Origin: Pyxicephalus adspersus
Lineage: Eukaryota; Chordata; Amphibia; Anura; Pyxicephalidae
Length of the DNA: 64,000 bases
Reading direction: 5' to 3'
Assembly: GCF_032062135.1 (NCBI RefSeq)
Contig: NC_092859.1
Location: forward strand, 89,078,162 to 89,142,161
The notes beneath the pieces are model-generated. The model made no database searches. It saw only the letters and a list, made by a program, of their open reading frames with translations, and was not told the DNA's origin. Made by a program: the position numbers and the translations under genes. Shown piece by piece: positions 23,443 to 35,596 of this stretch. Each line of letters starts with the position of its first letter. The first letter of the stretch is position 1.

Positions 23443-24123
23443 TTGCTAGCAGAAACAGGAACTGTTGAACCTACTTTTCCATCACCCTTGAAAAAAAAAC
23501 ACTTTTATTCAGTAGAAAGTCTTGAGCCCGGCATTCTATACCCTGTGTTGTGAATTTTACAGTCCTGGCTGCTCCACCCTATATGCAATGTTGTATGGCT
23601 GCAGAATTCTACATGCCTTGTTATGCATCATATAGACCTGACTACCGTACTGTATACACTATGTTTTACATGACATCTCTTTACTACGGAGGTAATTGCC
23701 TAAACAGTTCACAGAAATTTTTATGAAGTCCTTCTTTAGGGTAAGAAAATATGAAGTGTTAGTTGTATAGTTATATAAAAAACATGTGTAATTCAAGTTT
23801 AGTAAAGTTTAATTTAAAATTTTTGTTGTATATATCTGTGAGACTTTAACTTATGGGATGATAAAAAGTATGTTTTGTAACTACCAGGACTTTGGCATAT
23901 ATGTGTAGTGTATATAGCTTTGAGTTTAACCTACTTCTCTGAAGCCACTCTAAGTGGACAGATGCACTAATCACATTATACTTTATGTCCCCTGTGTGCT
24001 CCTGGGTGCCCCAGATCTTTCACAATCCTAGTAATTCCCTGATGACAGCCTTTATACAATTCTTATTACAGAACAGATATTTGTGTGTTGTGTTTGTATT
24101 GAATTGGAATTTCTTTGTTGTAG

Positions 24124-24232
24124 GTGAAGATCCAGAAACCCGGAGAATGAGAACAGTAAAAAATATAGCAGATCTTAGGCAAAATTTAGAAGAAACCATG
24201 TCAAGTTTACGGGGGACTCAGATAAGTCACAG
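24124..24232 (+). CDS. nav3: NAV3 exon, residues 363-399; shared by long and short isoforms
   Basis: A 109-base exon with acceptor ttgtag and donor AG|GTATGT. It reads GEDPETRRMRT, VKNIADLRQNLEETMSSLRG and TQISH, matching NAV3 almost exactly and NAV1 closely. It enters in phase 1, so it can be reached from 8223 (long form) or from 19467 (short form) without changing frame. The strong conservation makes it the best anchor for expression primers or read mapping across the two forms. Confidence 0.95.
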
Positions 24233-24971
24233 GTATGTAGGTCATGTCCCAATGGTAAAACGTTACATAAATTTGTTATGTGTGAAAGAAAAATAAGCTA
24301 GTTTAATGATTTGGGTAGGAAAATCAGTCTCAGAACTGGATATATATCTTTAGTTTCAGGTCTGTAATAGGTAATTTTTTGAAGCCAGAAAATGAGAATG
24401 ACAGCATAACAACTAGCATTTTTAGAAGTAAAGGTTAGTACTGCACATATTTCTGTCCTCTTTGAAAGCATGGTAATCATTACTACATGGTTTTACAACT
24501 TGTTCAAATGTATTATATCTAGTATGTCATATATAAAGCAGAAGTAAACCCTACCATTTCAAAATTGGGGCCCAGACAGGTCCTGTATTGCAGTAGGGAC
24601 AGTTGTTGTCCATTCTACAATAAAATATCCATAACTGCCTAATCTCACAGCAGTTTATTTAGTAATTTAGTAGTTTCATTAGTTTCAGACAATTAGAATG
24701 GTAATTTTACCAATTTTTTGGCCATGTGTAGACTACCAACTAGTATTAGATAAGCTAACCTAGGACTCGATGGATCATAGCCGTGCAAACTTCTTAAAGT
24801 GTAGAACACTTTTCACTACAAGTGTGGAGGGATTAACCACCAAAATGAATCATTCCTTAAAAAAAAACATTCTTCACCATCTATCATCTATAACTGTTAC
24901 TGAACCACCACTACACAAAGTTATCTGTACTGTATATCATTACAATCTTTTCTCCTCTTCTTATCTGACAG
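24233..24971 (+). other. nav3: nav3 intron (739 bases)
   Basis: Plain AT-rich intron without a feature that I can support. Its acceptor is ctgacag at 24971. Confidence 0.85.
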
Positions 24972-25355
24972 TACACTTGAGACAACATTTGATAGCACAG
25001 TAACGACTGAAGTAAGTGGAAGAAGTTTGCCAAGTTTGACAAGCCGATCATCTCCAGTTACATGGAGACTTGGACAAGCTAGCCCAAGGCTTCAGGCGGG
25101 TGATGCCCCCTCTTTTGTTGGTGCTTTTCCTCGAAGTAATGCTGGGCGCCTTATCCATACTGACCCATCACGGTTCATGTATACCACACCTCTTCGACGC
25201 GCTGCTGTTTCTCGCCTTGCAAACCTATCACAAGTAGAGATTTGTGAGAAGGGAAATCATGATCTGGACATGTCCTCAGAAGTGGATGTTGGAGGCTATA
25301 TGAGTGATGGTGACATACTTGGAAAAAGCTTAAGAACTGATGACATAAATAGCGG
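24972..25355 (+). CDS. nav3: NAV3 exon, residues 399-527
   Basis: A 384-base exon with donor GG|GTAAGT. It encodes STLETTFDSTVTTEV, a Ser-rich stretch SLPSLTSRSSPVTWRLGQAS, PRLQAGDAPS, DPSRFMYTTPLRRAAVSRL, and DMSSEVDVGGYMSDGDILGK followed by SLRTDDINSG. These are NAV3-specific in detail (RFIHTDPSRFMYTTPLRR in human NAV3, against HYSHTMPMR in NAV1). The basic/aromatic repeats belong to the microtubule-associated middle region. Entry is in phase 2 and exit is after two bases of a Gly codon. Confidence 0.95.
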
Positions 25356-26479
25356 GTAAGTAACATAATTACATGCATAGCAATCAATTTAAATAATATG
25401 TATTTACATATTTTATAGACACTATATTTAGGCTTCTATGACTTGTGCAATCAATTTGTTTTTGCTCCATTAATATAAATTCTGTGTGCAATTGTGCTCT
25501 GGAAAATAATTTCTTTTGCCAATTAGTAGAGGAATGCATTATGGAAAGAAACCAATTAAGCTGAAAGGCAAAAACAGCTTTAGGGGATTTTACAGTTTGG
25601 TACAGGCTTTTTACATGTGGTATTTAGAATGAATCATATACATTTGATTTCCCTTCATATTTATTCATTTTAACATCTGATTCCTCAGTGTATTAAATTG
25701 CCAAAAGCCAGAAGATTCAGGTTAGCATCAATAATTCACTTTGCTAAATGAGTAGCTTAAGCTCAACTCAATAAATTCCACCAATGTCTGCAATAAAAGA
25801 TTCCTATCTTTCTCCTTGCGAATTTACTTAGCTGTAACCTGACCTGCTCATTGCACACTCCTGGCATCTGCAGGTCCCTGGGATACCTGAACTCACATGC
25901 ATGGTAATTACATCATCCCAGCCATGCCAAAGATCCCAAAACCTAAAAAAAGCAGGTGAGAAAATGCCAATCTTAGCAAGGGAGTTTAGGTATAAGTTTA
26001 CTTTTGAAACATTTAGGATGTCTAAATCCAAAAGTTTTATTTTGAAAATGAAGGAATGATTTAAACCTTTATTTTTTTAAAATTTCAAACCTTTTTTTCA
26101 TGTCCCATTATTCCTATTCTTTTTCCTCTACTTCCTGTACACATACCAGAAAATGAGAGAAAAATCTCTCAGGTGAATGAAATCCCCTATTAGAAGATAG
26201 AAGTTAGATTACTATGACATATAACCCCATTGGAAGATATCCCCCCTATTTCTATTCTGGTGGCAATTTCAATCTATCTTAATGGCCAACAAAAAGAGTT
26301 GATTTCCTAAAATGGCAGACAACCATAAAAACCTAGAAGCATCTCTAGAAGTTTCTCACCCTATCCAAAATTATTTTTGCACACTATCAAATTTACCCTA
26401 ATTTTTAAAACATTTAAGCTTTGTAGGTTATATATGAACATAACAAATGCTTTTGTACTGCTGTTTTGTAATGTACAGT

Positions 26480-26900
26480 CATATACAAAAGTGTACACCC
26501 CTGTTGAAATGCCTTATTTTTGTGATGTAAAAAATTGTGACCAAAACATAGGATAAGCTGGCACAGGCACAGATGACTGGAAGCCGGGAGCCTATAAAGC
26601 CTCAGCAGCCAATGACAGCAAGGGATTACACAGGAAGCACTCTTCTAATCAGCTGCACACAACTCCAATTTAATCAGCTGTGCAGCCTTTGTATAGAGGA
26701 TCCCAAGGGAAAAACCCCAGCTACAGGGAAACAGGAATGCTGCAACCCTCAGGGCACTAATCCTAAAACCCCTGTGCTACCACGAGCGAAAACGCCAGGG
26801 AGGGAATAGGGTGCACGCGCCCTCCTGCGGTGGGGCATCGCCTGGGATCGTAGGCCCAAAGAGCGCCTCCTAACATGCACACCCTAAAATGAATCCTTTG
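26480..26900. repeat. Tc1-like end sequence with an inserted GC-rich segment
   Basis: The stretch 26475-26540 (cagtcatatacaaaagtgta, then cacccctgttgaaatgcc) resembles the outer ends of vertebrate Tc1-like elements. Similar AT-rich Tc1 sequence resumes at about 26880 (tgaatcctttgttgaagtac). Between them, about 26545-26875 is a GC-rich block unlike either side, including CCTATAAAG, CAGCCAATGA and a CpG-rich run near 26790-26860. I do not recognise it. A 78-codon frame in it looks like chance. Confidence 0.45.
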
Positions 26901-26929
26901 TTGAAGTACCCTTTGATTTATTTACAGCA

Positions 26930-27265
26930 TTCAGACATCTTGGGTAGAAGTCATGGCTCACCTTATTGCATTATACTTGCCCACTCTTCTTCAAAAAAGT
27001 GTTCTGAGTCAGATTGCAAGGGCATCTCTTGTGCATAGCCCTCCTCAAGTCACCCCACTGATTTTCCATTAGATTTAGGTCTGGGCCTGGCTGGGCCATT
27101 CCAATTTTTTGGATGTATGCTTGGGGTTATTGTCTTGTTGAAAAGTAAAATTCCTTTTCATCTTCAGCTTTCTAAGGTTTAGACAAAAGTCTTTTCTTAA
27201 AAGAAAAATATCCATGCCTGGGTAAAATTTGCAAAAATAATACATCAAGTCTCTCAAAAGCATGT
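26930..27265 (-). pseudogene. Tc1 transposase fragment, C-terminal half, minus strand
   Basis: The minus-strand frame 27263-27075 ends FTFQQDNNPKHTSKKLEWPS, matching the Tc1 transposase block around the second catalytic Asp (QQDNDPKHTS...LEWPSQSPDLNPIE). Further down, with frameshifts, relics of the 'ENLW...' C-terminus extend to about 26930. It is a dead fragment of a cut-and-paste transposase. Confidence 0.8.
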
Positions 27266-27490
27266 TAGAAAATGTATTATGGTCTGATCACACTATGTCT
27301 TAACTATTTGGCTACAGTTCCAAAAGCTAAGTTTGGTCCAAAAATAACTCTTTGCATCACTAAAAAAACACCATCCCAATGGTGAAGCATGGTGGTAGCA
27401 GTGTCTTGCTTTGGGGTTGCTTTTCTTCAGTTGGAACTGAAGCATCTATATCCAGCTATATCCACTGTAGCATCTATGTTGAGTTGAATT
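27266..27490 (+). pseudogene. Tc1 transposase fragment, plus strand
   Basis: On the plus strand the sequence reads, with stops, a VLWSDET-type block (MVWSDHTMS), LFGYSSKS, and then [20 protein letters not shown]. This is the part of Tc1 transposase that normally lies upstream, on the same strand, of the block found at 26930-27265. Here it lies on the opposite strand and head to head with it. Confidence 0.75.
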
Positions 27491-29366
27491 TCCTGTTCGG
27501 TCATTACTAGTCATAGCCCTTAAGGTTATAGAAAACTGCTAACTTTTTCTTTCTTTGATTGAAAATCATTAAAAAAGTTATTTGTCTGTAGTTTCAAAAC
27601 TGTGCAGTGTAAGAAATAGACTATTTTTAGTAGCTGACACAAGTAATTGGAAACATTTAAACATACATTTTCTAAATGTTCCATATATGAATGGCTTCTT
27701 TCAAACTAAGAATCCTGCAATGATGCTATGTTAATCTCTCCTCCCTTTAATATTTCTCCAGACACCTTGCAAAATGTTTCATATGTACATTTTCTGGCAT
27801 CACAGTAAATTTCCTTTATAATTTTCTGACAACTTCTTAGCCTGGTAAAGAGGATTTATCTTGCTTTAAATATTCATCCTCTTTCATATGCAATCCCACA
27901 TTGACTCTTATTCCATTTTTTAATCCCTCAACCTATTTATATTATCACCTAATTAAAGCGTTTTCTTGGCTGTTTTAACTTGATAAACAGAGGATTTATA
28001 TTCCAAAAATAGCTTCATCTCCACTGAGTATTGTTTAGTTATTTGCATAGCACTAAAATTTAACTAATGGCCAAATTATTCAAAATGCCTATGTAAATCT
28101 GATGACAGTATTATATATGTAATATGTATATTTAATTTTAAACAATAGTTTAAGTCAAGTCAAAAAACCATATGGACTGCTAGCACCATGTCTTTGGTGT
28201 TTGCCATGATAATGCAAAGACCTAAAAAAAGTTTGGCAATTTTCACTAGATAAGGGAAAGTTGATGTTGAAAGTTGATGTGTATGTAAATCCCAAACTGC
28301 TACCATATCTGTTTCCAGTCAGGGAATTTTCCATTGACTTTCTGTCCTAGACACACATCAGAAACAGAGAAACGATCACATTTTAGCAAAAGAATGTCTT
28401 CTCTTAGGCAATTGTCACCAATAAAGGTTTACCTATTGGAAGATTATCCTTTACCACTTGTTCCTGTGGTAGTTCAAAAATGTTTGTGTTATCATAAGAC
28501 CAGGTGAAAAGGGATGTTTTTTTAGTAACATACTTAAGAGGTCAGAGGGGAAAGGTTTCATGCGTACTAAAGCCACAAACATGGCTTTTGTCTACTAAAA
28601 ATACTTCAACAACCTATCATATGTTTTTTTCAGTACTTTTATCCAGAATTTTTAAAATAAAATAATAGACATACTATGAACCAAGAAACGGGACAGTGAA
28701 TACAAAGGAAATTTAAAAGAACAAGATTATTATACAAGGAAAAATACCAGTACGCCAAAGTAAATGAAGCACCACAAACCCCCCTCCAAAAACACTATAG
28801 CAAACAATAATACAGTTGTGGATAAATTAATGAAGCTAGAAGAAAAAACTTCAAAGTGTCCAAAACTACCAGGTTCCAAAATGAATAAGACGTAAAAAAG
28901 CCAAAGATCTCTGGGAACATCCTGGTGAGAAATCTCAACCTCTATTTGCAACAGGCTGCCTGGCTTACGGGTGGCAATGTATCCAAGGGGAAAGACCGAA
29001 AAGATGAATGATTAGAAAACACCAAGAAATGACATGGAGAGAAGAAGACAGAAAATAGCCAGGAAAAAGGGATGGACCTTTCAAGGAACGCCCCCAAATT
29101 TGCCCCCGTATTAAGGAGCAGAAACTCATGTAGCCCCGATAATAGTATTTTTGTTCCCCTGATTAGAAAATCAAGTAGTATGTAGTAGTAATCAGCGGGG
29201 AAGAGGTTGACATGATTTTTAGCAATTTTGCAACAGTCAATATATGTGCAGCCAGATGATTATATGATCATATAGTTTTTATGATGTTCCTCACATTGTG
29301 TAAAAAAACAAGCTGCGCTTTAATGAGAATTCTATTTTGAGCCATTATTCCTTTTATATTTTTTAG

Positions 29367-29486
29367 GTATTTAACAGATGGCGGACTTAACCTATACACC
29401 AGAAGTCTTAACAGGATACCGGATCTTGCAATGTCTCGTGATATTATTCACAGAGGAGTCCATGATGTTGCTGTAGATGCTGACAG
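29367..29486 (+). CDS. nav3: NAV3 exon, residues 527-567
   Basis: A 120-base exon with acceptor tttttag and donor AG|GTAATT. It encodes YLTDGGLNLYTRSLNRIPDL, MSRDIIHRGVHDVAVDAD. Human NAV3 has YMTDGGLNLYTRSLNRIPD at this place; Leu replaces Met here. NAV1 lacks this segment, which supports NAV3. The exon starts and ends in the same split-codon phase, so skipping it would keep the frame. Confidence 0.95.
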
Positions 29487-31109
29487 GTAATTAAGCAAAG
29501 TTTTATAGTTTGGTGTTTCTGGATGAACATGATGATGTGAGATCTTTTCTAATACTAATGTTTATTACATCCAAGGATTAAGTTTTCTTTTCTTTTACAC
29601 ACCATCGTTTAAAGAACTTGTCTCATGTTCATCATGAGTTCAAGCACATTCCATTCTCTTTGTAAATTTTTTTTTTTTTAAAAAGCCAACCAAATTACCC
29701 TCTGTTCTTAATCTGGGTGTTAGGAAATAATTTTTACTACTCCTTAAAATTTATATACAAAAAAAATGTTTAATCAATCAAACCTTTTATTTCATTATGA
29801 TGCAATGGGTCATCATATTGGTATGAATGTGTAATACTGAGTGTGTTCCTTTCATTAAAACTGCAAACTAAATTGCAAACTTTACTATTTTGTAAAAATA
29901 CATTGAATTTGATGGGAAAGGAAAAAAAATATTATTTTGTGGTTTTTATGGTTGTATATTGGTTTAAAGTTCTCTTGGACCTTTAAAGGTTATTATCTTC
30001 ACTTTGTTTTTGTTTCTCAAAAAAAGTAACAGCAACTACAATCACAAAAGCGAAAAATACTAAATTAAATAAACCTAACTACACCTCTCAGCCACAAAAA
30101 AACCCTTTAAACATTTCACAAATGTCAAAGTAATTGCCTACCTAAGTTAGTATCCCCCTAGTACACAGCAGGGTCTCTAATATTGATGCTTTGTGTCCAT
30201 ATTGTAGTCTGCATGTTGTACAACACATGCTGATAACTACCCTTTCAAATTATGTTATTGTTTTTGTGGCAAAGGTGGCGCTGGGATGATATTCCTAAAC
30301 ACCTATCATAAATTACCTCACCCTCACTCAGTTACACCCCAGAGGTTTTTAACAAATTAAAGTAAATAACTGGTATAGCTATAATATACACTTTTGTGAT
30401 GTTTGTATAATTTTCCATTGAATTGATTTAGTTATTTTAGGAATATAATTTTACCTGGAATCTATTACGTATTTAATAATAATGATTTTCTATGTGGCTT
30501 CATTAAATGTAAGATGGGTTACACATTTGGCAGTGTTTACTATTCTAATAACAGTATTAAAAACCCAGTCACAACGATCAGTTGTTAAATTCATCTTGCT
30601 TTCAGTTTTTTTTCTTTGCAGTAGATATCTGGCCCTGTTGTGATTAGCAATTCCCTGAAAATTGAAGTTCTATCTAGTGATTTGTTTGGTGTCACTGAGA
30701 TGTTTATAACTGCTCCATCACAGAAAGAAATAATGTGTATAAGGAATTACATTCAGCAGCCAGATTTCTAAAACATAAAAGATCTGCCTAAAAAAGAATA
30801 ACCATTCTAATTTACAAACAAAATGACATTCTATTTCCCTTTTTTTGTTGAGTAAAACATTGACTGCATTACACCAACCTATAAATCCCCCTACACAGTA
30901 GTTAGCGCTGTGTGAAATTACCAATTTCTCCTGCCGTAATTTAGGAACTTTGCATATTCTTTGCTATGAACGCTCGTGTTAAAAAGGGAATGAAGTTATC
31001 AGTAACAATTTCCAAGTTCATGAACCTACAGCAACCAGTAGCCCGAGTTCTATTTTCTTTTGTGACTGTAGAAGCTTTGTTTAAGAGTTTAATATTTTTT
31101 AGCTATACC

Positions 31110-31760
31110 TAACTTTACTCCTAAAAGAAAACCTAAAATGGTCAATGGAATTTGCTAACATTCTCACACTCACAAGCCACAATGCTTCCGTGAGAACATG
31201 CTTTGAATAGAATATACTAATCTATATCAACAGTATAAAATTTTCTAAGAAAAGAACATCAAACTAATATAAAACATGGAGGGTTGGTCATGTTTTGGGG
31301 ATGCTTTTCTTTGTCTGGCATGGGGTTCCTTGAATCTGTGCACGGAACCATAAATTCTCAAGCCTATCAAGACAGTCTTGAGTGAAACTAACTACCCACT
31401 ATTAGAAAGCTTTGTCTTAGTCATAGTTCATGGATTTTCTGACAGTATAGTTACACAAAACACACAGTTAAAACCACCCAAAATAGTTAAGAACAAAACA
31501 TTTGAGTATTTTGAAATGGGTCCTCTATGAGCCCTTGTGTAAATCTTAGAAAGAATATCTATAGAAAGAACTTTGCTTTGCAGTAATGCATGGTTTTGAC
31601 TTTACAACCTTCAAACCTCAAACAGTTGGAGCAGTTTGTTTAAAAAGAGTGAGCAAAACTACCTGTTGGCAAGTGCAGAAGTTTCGTTAAGAGCTACAGG
31701 AATCTCTTTTTTGTATTAGTAGTAAATGCCTCTGTGCAACAACAAAGGCTGTGCAACAAA
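31110..31760 (+). pseudogene. Tc1 transposase relic, plus strand
   Basis: With stops and frame changes, the plus strand reads a Tc1 transposase in normal order: HGGLVMFWGCFSLSGMGFLE from about 31276, VHGTINSQAYQDSLE from about 31337, then a KTFEYFEMG block near 31496 and a terminal YRN...CLCATTKAV-type block near 31700-31750. It is more intact in order than the relic at 27000 but just as dead. No terminal inverted repeats were pinned down. Confidence 0.7.
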
Positions 31761-33054
31761 AAAAGTTTACATATCCCACTATTTTGTCCTTGTCATTTTC
31801 ATTTGTGTTATTTTTTAAAATGCTTTGTTCAATCAAAATTTCAAAGCAAAGTCTGATTTCTCTTAAATCCAGGATAAAAAAATAATAGATGTAGATTTCA
31901 ATTTTTTTTAGAGACAATTGTAGGTTCTTTTTTCTTTTTTAAGGAGGAGTACTAACAAATGTGTCTATGACTGTATTTGGCATAATGTGTATGTCTCATC
32001 TCATAAGACTAAGGCTAGGTACAGACGTGCAATAATTTTTTGAAAATGAACGATCTACGATTTTTGGGGATTATTTTGAACCATCGTATTCTGCACAATT
32101 CTGTACTTGCTGTAACGATACCATCATTCAAATATTATCCACCAATAATGTACTCATCCTAAGATAGTATAGAAATTGCATCTCTGTTTTCCACTTTCTC
32201 ATTTTATTGATAGATTGTTGGTTTTCTTAGAAGGGATAAAGATGCTTTGTTTTGACTTGACTGGCAGCATATCACTTCCTTATATTGTGGTTTATTAGAA
32301 AAGTTACTTTTGGATAGCAGAACAAAGTTAAGTTGTGCAGTCTGTTTTAAATCTGATACAGTTTCTAGAATATATTTATGTAACCAGTAGCTTTGAAAGC
32401 AGTCTTTTTCCCATGTTTTCCACAGTTAGTTTTTACTTTCAGATCAGATTCCTAAAATGAGGTTTGGTTTTTGAATAAGTCCTGTAAAACTCTTACGATT
32501 GCATATATATTTTGTAACAGAAAGACAATCTTTTACAAAAACTGTCATTAAAGTGTGTAGTTTCTATATGATTGTGCCCCTATCAAAATAAGTGTGCCAC
32601 AAGCAAGATTTATATTACTCACCATCCTTACACTCATTCCCACAGTCATTAGAATGATTGTCTGCATTCCCTGTGTTTTAACCTAAACTCAAACAGTAAG
32701 AGAGCCAGACCACAATAAAGGATTTCTCAACAATCCAATCTAATGATCATCTGTATCTGGGTCTCTTCCCACCACTCAGCATTTACTTTTGATGTCATGT
32801 CCAAAGTTTTAACAGTTTGTTATTTGTGAATATATCTTATATGACTAGGTTACATACAATGTGTGTGGTGGTGATGTGTTTGAAAGTCAATCCTTTGTGC
32901 TGGACTTGCCAACTTGAAAGAAACATTTAGGATGATAAGTAAACAAGGGGTCATGGGGAGGTGGTGGTGATGGGAGGTAGGAGTGTAAGGATTATGATAT
33001 GTTTTATCACCAAAGTTCTTTACATTGTAATATTTAACAATTTCTAAGACCCCT

Positions 33055-33270
33055 TTCTGACTAGGGGGGTGAAAATCATGCTGTTAGTGACTCCCCTCTG
33101 CATGGCTAGATGTGACTTATAGTTTCCTGGAGCCACACCCCAATCCACCGCAACCACAACATAAAATGGTTCCCAACCACTCCTATTCTGTTAAATGGGA
33201 TCAGTTGGGAGTGTTGTTGAGCCTGCAGTAGAACAGTGTGGTCAACTGGAAATCTGAAATGGCCCTAAAG
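33055..33270. repeat. dispersed repeat family C, copy 1
   Basis: The right half (gttgagcctgcagtagaac, then tcaactggaaatctgaaatggccc) aligns with 50430-50487 (gttgagcctgtggttgaac, then tcaactgcaagtttgaaatggccc). The left end (ccctttctgact) is a weak inverted copy of the right end, as in a MITE. Similar weak text appears at 1860-1930 and 14090-14145. Confidence 0.5.
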
Positions 33271-35566
33271 CACTTATTATTCTTTTCATTCATTTTATTG
33301 CAACTGTAGAATGTTAGATTACCTGTCATTAAGAAGTCACTATATATATTGGTTATGCCCCCTGCTTTGACATACATTGCTTGGCAGAATATCAGTATAT
33401 TTGTAAACCCTAGAACAAAAATGTAAAGCTAAACTCTAGGATGAAAGTATTTTTTTAACACAATCTTGCCACTTCAACAGTCCTTTTATTATTGTTTTAG
33501 TTTAAATCTTAGAACAGCCCGCAGAATGCTCTTAAAAAATCCTGGAGTAGAGGAGGGACTGTAAGGAGCAGGAGGCAGATCTATGGTGCTTACTCTCTTC
33601 TTTTTTGTCAATGCCCCGACAGCTGTAAGCTTCTATATTGTAAAGACAGGAGATTTTAAAATGTAATAGGCATCTGAACTTCTTTGATAAATCAAAGTTG
33701 TTCTCTTGTAATTTTAGTGTTCCTGTACAGTACACTCAAGGTCATGGGTTCAATGATGTTCATCAATATTTTGAAGGTTGTAAAATTTGAGCCTTGGTAA
33801 AAAAAAAAAAAAAAAGTTCATAATTTGGTGACATAATATCTGCTTTTTTTTTTTTAATTGTCAAAATTGTTAATACTATTTATATGAAGCTCACACACTA
33901 TCTTATAGTGAGGGTAATACCAATTTGACGAGGGTTTCTAACCTAGGTAATGGCTTCACTTTTAACAAGTAGTCAGAGCTTGGTATTATAATATTAACCT
34001 TTATCTGATAAAGTCTGCAGCTAATAATACAAATTAGACTGTTGTCTATATACAGAAATGTTGGATGAATGCCACAACCCAAGGTGCTGTATATGGGTTG
34101 ATGGTATGTCAGTAATGTCCAACTGTGACAACTCTGTGTATATCCTTGAAAGTAATGATATATAATGCTGTGTTAACCACAAGTATAACTTGCAATCCCT
34201 TTCCTGAGTGAGTAAAGAAGAGGGCTGGCTAAATTGCCACTTCAAAATAAGTATAAAATAATTCATTTGCAGTAATGAGGTCTTCTAACAACCAAGTTGT
34301 ACATTGCAGGTCCTTACAGGCCGATAATTGGCAACAAATCATGTTAGGTCACCTTTAGATGGTGGAGGAACAAACCGAAACAAAGAAAAAGACACATTTA
34401 AAACAACCAACCATACTGTAAACCTGCCTGTTTACCCCTAAGGATCATTAAAATAATTTTAGATGTTAGCAAACCTCTACCTAAACCATTCTATTGAATG
34501 TCCTTGGGAAACAATCCTAACCCCTATTATTTGGGTGTTATTGGGGAAAAAAGCATTTTACGTTGGTGATCATTGGGAAGAGTGCCTTCCCTTGGAGGGG
34601 TGGCTAGAATTCTTTCTTTTTAGACAGATTAAAAATCATTAGTGTTTTGCAGCTGCCCCTTAGCCTCAGAATTACGTCAGGATCCTCAAATGGGAGGTCA
34701 GAACAGATTTGTTTCGGTCATGTTTTTGGCTATAGAGAAGAGTGGAGAGATGACCAATAAATACACTCAGGACTGGGGTATACATCTTTGCTGGAATTCT
34801 ACCTAATAACAATGTTTAACGATTAATATTATTAGAATGTTTCACTAGAATTTAGTTTAATATTCTCTTGCATGAGTGTATTATTTACCAAAACCAGGGT
34901 TCATAAAGAAAGGGAACTAAACTTAGATACACAAATTACAGTTAGCATTTTTGTTTTAGTTTTAGTTGTTCTACATGTGAGGGTTTATATCCCCACATAG
35001 CAGCTGAACAAAAGGCTTTTATCAATTTCTTCACATTCATCAATTACTGTAGTTTCCACTGTGTACTAAACTGTAAAACATTTGGTAAACAGTTTTAAAT
35101 ATATTTTATTTACTATTACATATGTACACTGTGGGAGCCAAATAAATATTTATTAACATTATGTTTTATTGATGCTTGTTTTGTTTTCTTGAAGCCTAAA
35201 TAATGACAAAGCAGAATTCATCAAGATAATTAAATACAGTCCAAAATGTATCCAATTAAAATGCTTGTGTATGGTATATTGTATTGTATTACATTGACAA
35301 GTGTTAAACACTCCTTATGGTTTAGATATACACATGTTGCACATCTTGGGAATGTTTGTCCTGTACTCATTGCGAACTCCATTATGGTTAACCCTCAGGC
35401 AGCTCATAAAAATCCATTGAAATAATTGGTATATAATTAGAAGGAAATGTATATTGTTCTATACTATTTTACATTTTGACATCCTCTTAATATGTGTAAA
35501 TGCGAATACAATAGCAATGTCCTATCCAGTTATTTTTCCCACAATTGGAAAAACATGGATATACAG

Positions 35567-35596
35567 TACATGTAATCCATGTAATCCATGTAATCC
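35567..35596. repeat. 10-base tandem repeat, about three units
   Basis: The unit catgtaatcc is repeated back to back three times, the first with a small change. Confidence 0.85.

Larger units (their letters stand above)
8224..24123 (+). other. nav3: nav3 intron (15.9 kb) hosting a LINE and an internal first exon
   Basis: For the long isoform this is one intron. It contains the antisense LINE (8621-13501), a hAT-like MITE (15322-15751), a copy of the recurrent palindromic MITE (16587-16707), the alternative first exon with its leader (about 18330-19467), a degenerate minisatellite (22315-22890) broken by another MITE copy, and short TA and TG repeats. Apart from these, 14160-15300, 16710-17540, 19480-22310 and 22900-24120 show no coding or named repeat that I can support. 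Confidence 0.8.
25356..29366 (+). other. nav3: nav3 intron (4.0 kb) with a rearranged Tc1 relic
   Basis: No exon seen. The interval 26480-27490 holds pieces of Tc1-type transposons in opposite orientations and an inserted GC-rich block. The segment at about 25840-25930 looks like a repeat fragment without clear ends. 27500-29366 is AT-rich intron with nothing that I can name. Confidence 0.8.

Noticed and set aside
26573..26809. 78-codon frame in the GC-rich block
   Set aside because: Composition is repetitive Pro/Thr/Gly without a motif; explained by local GC content.
35567..35596. CRISPR-like or regulatory repeat array
   Set aside because: Three 10-base units without spacers; a simple tandem repeat in an animal intron.
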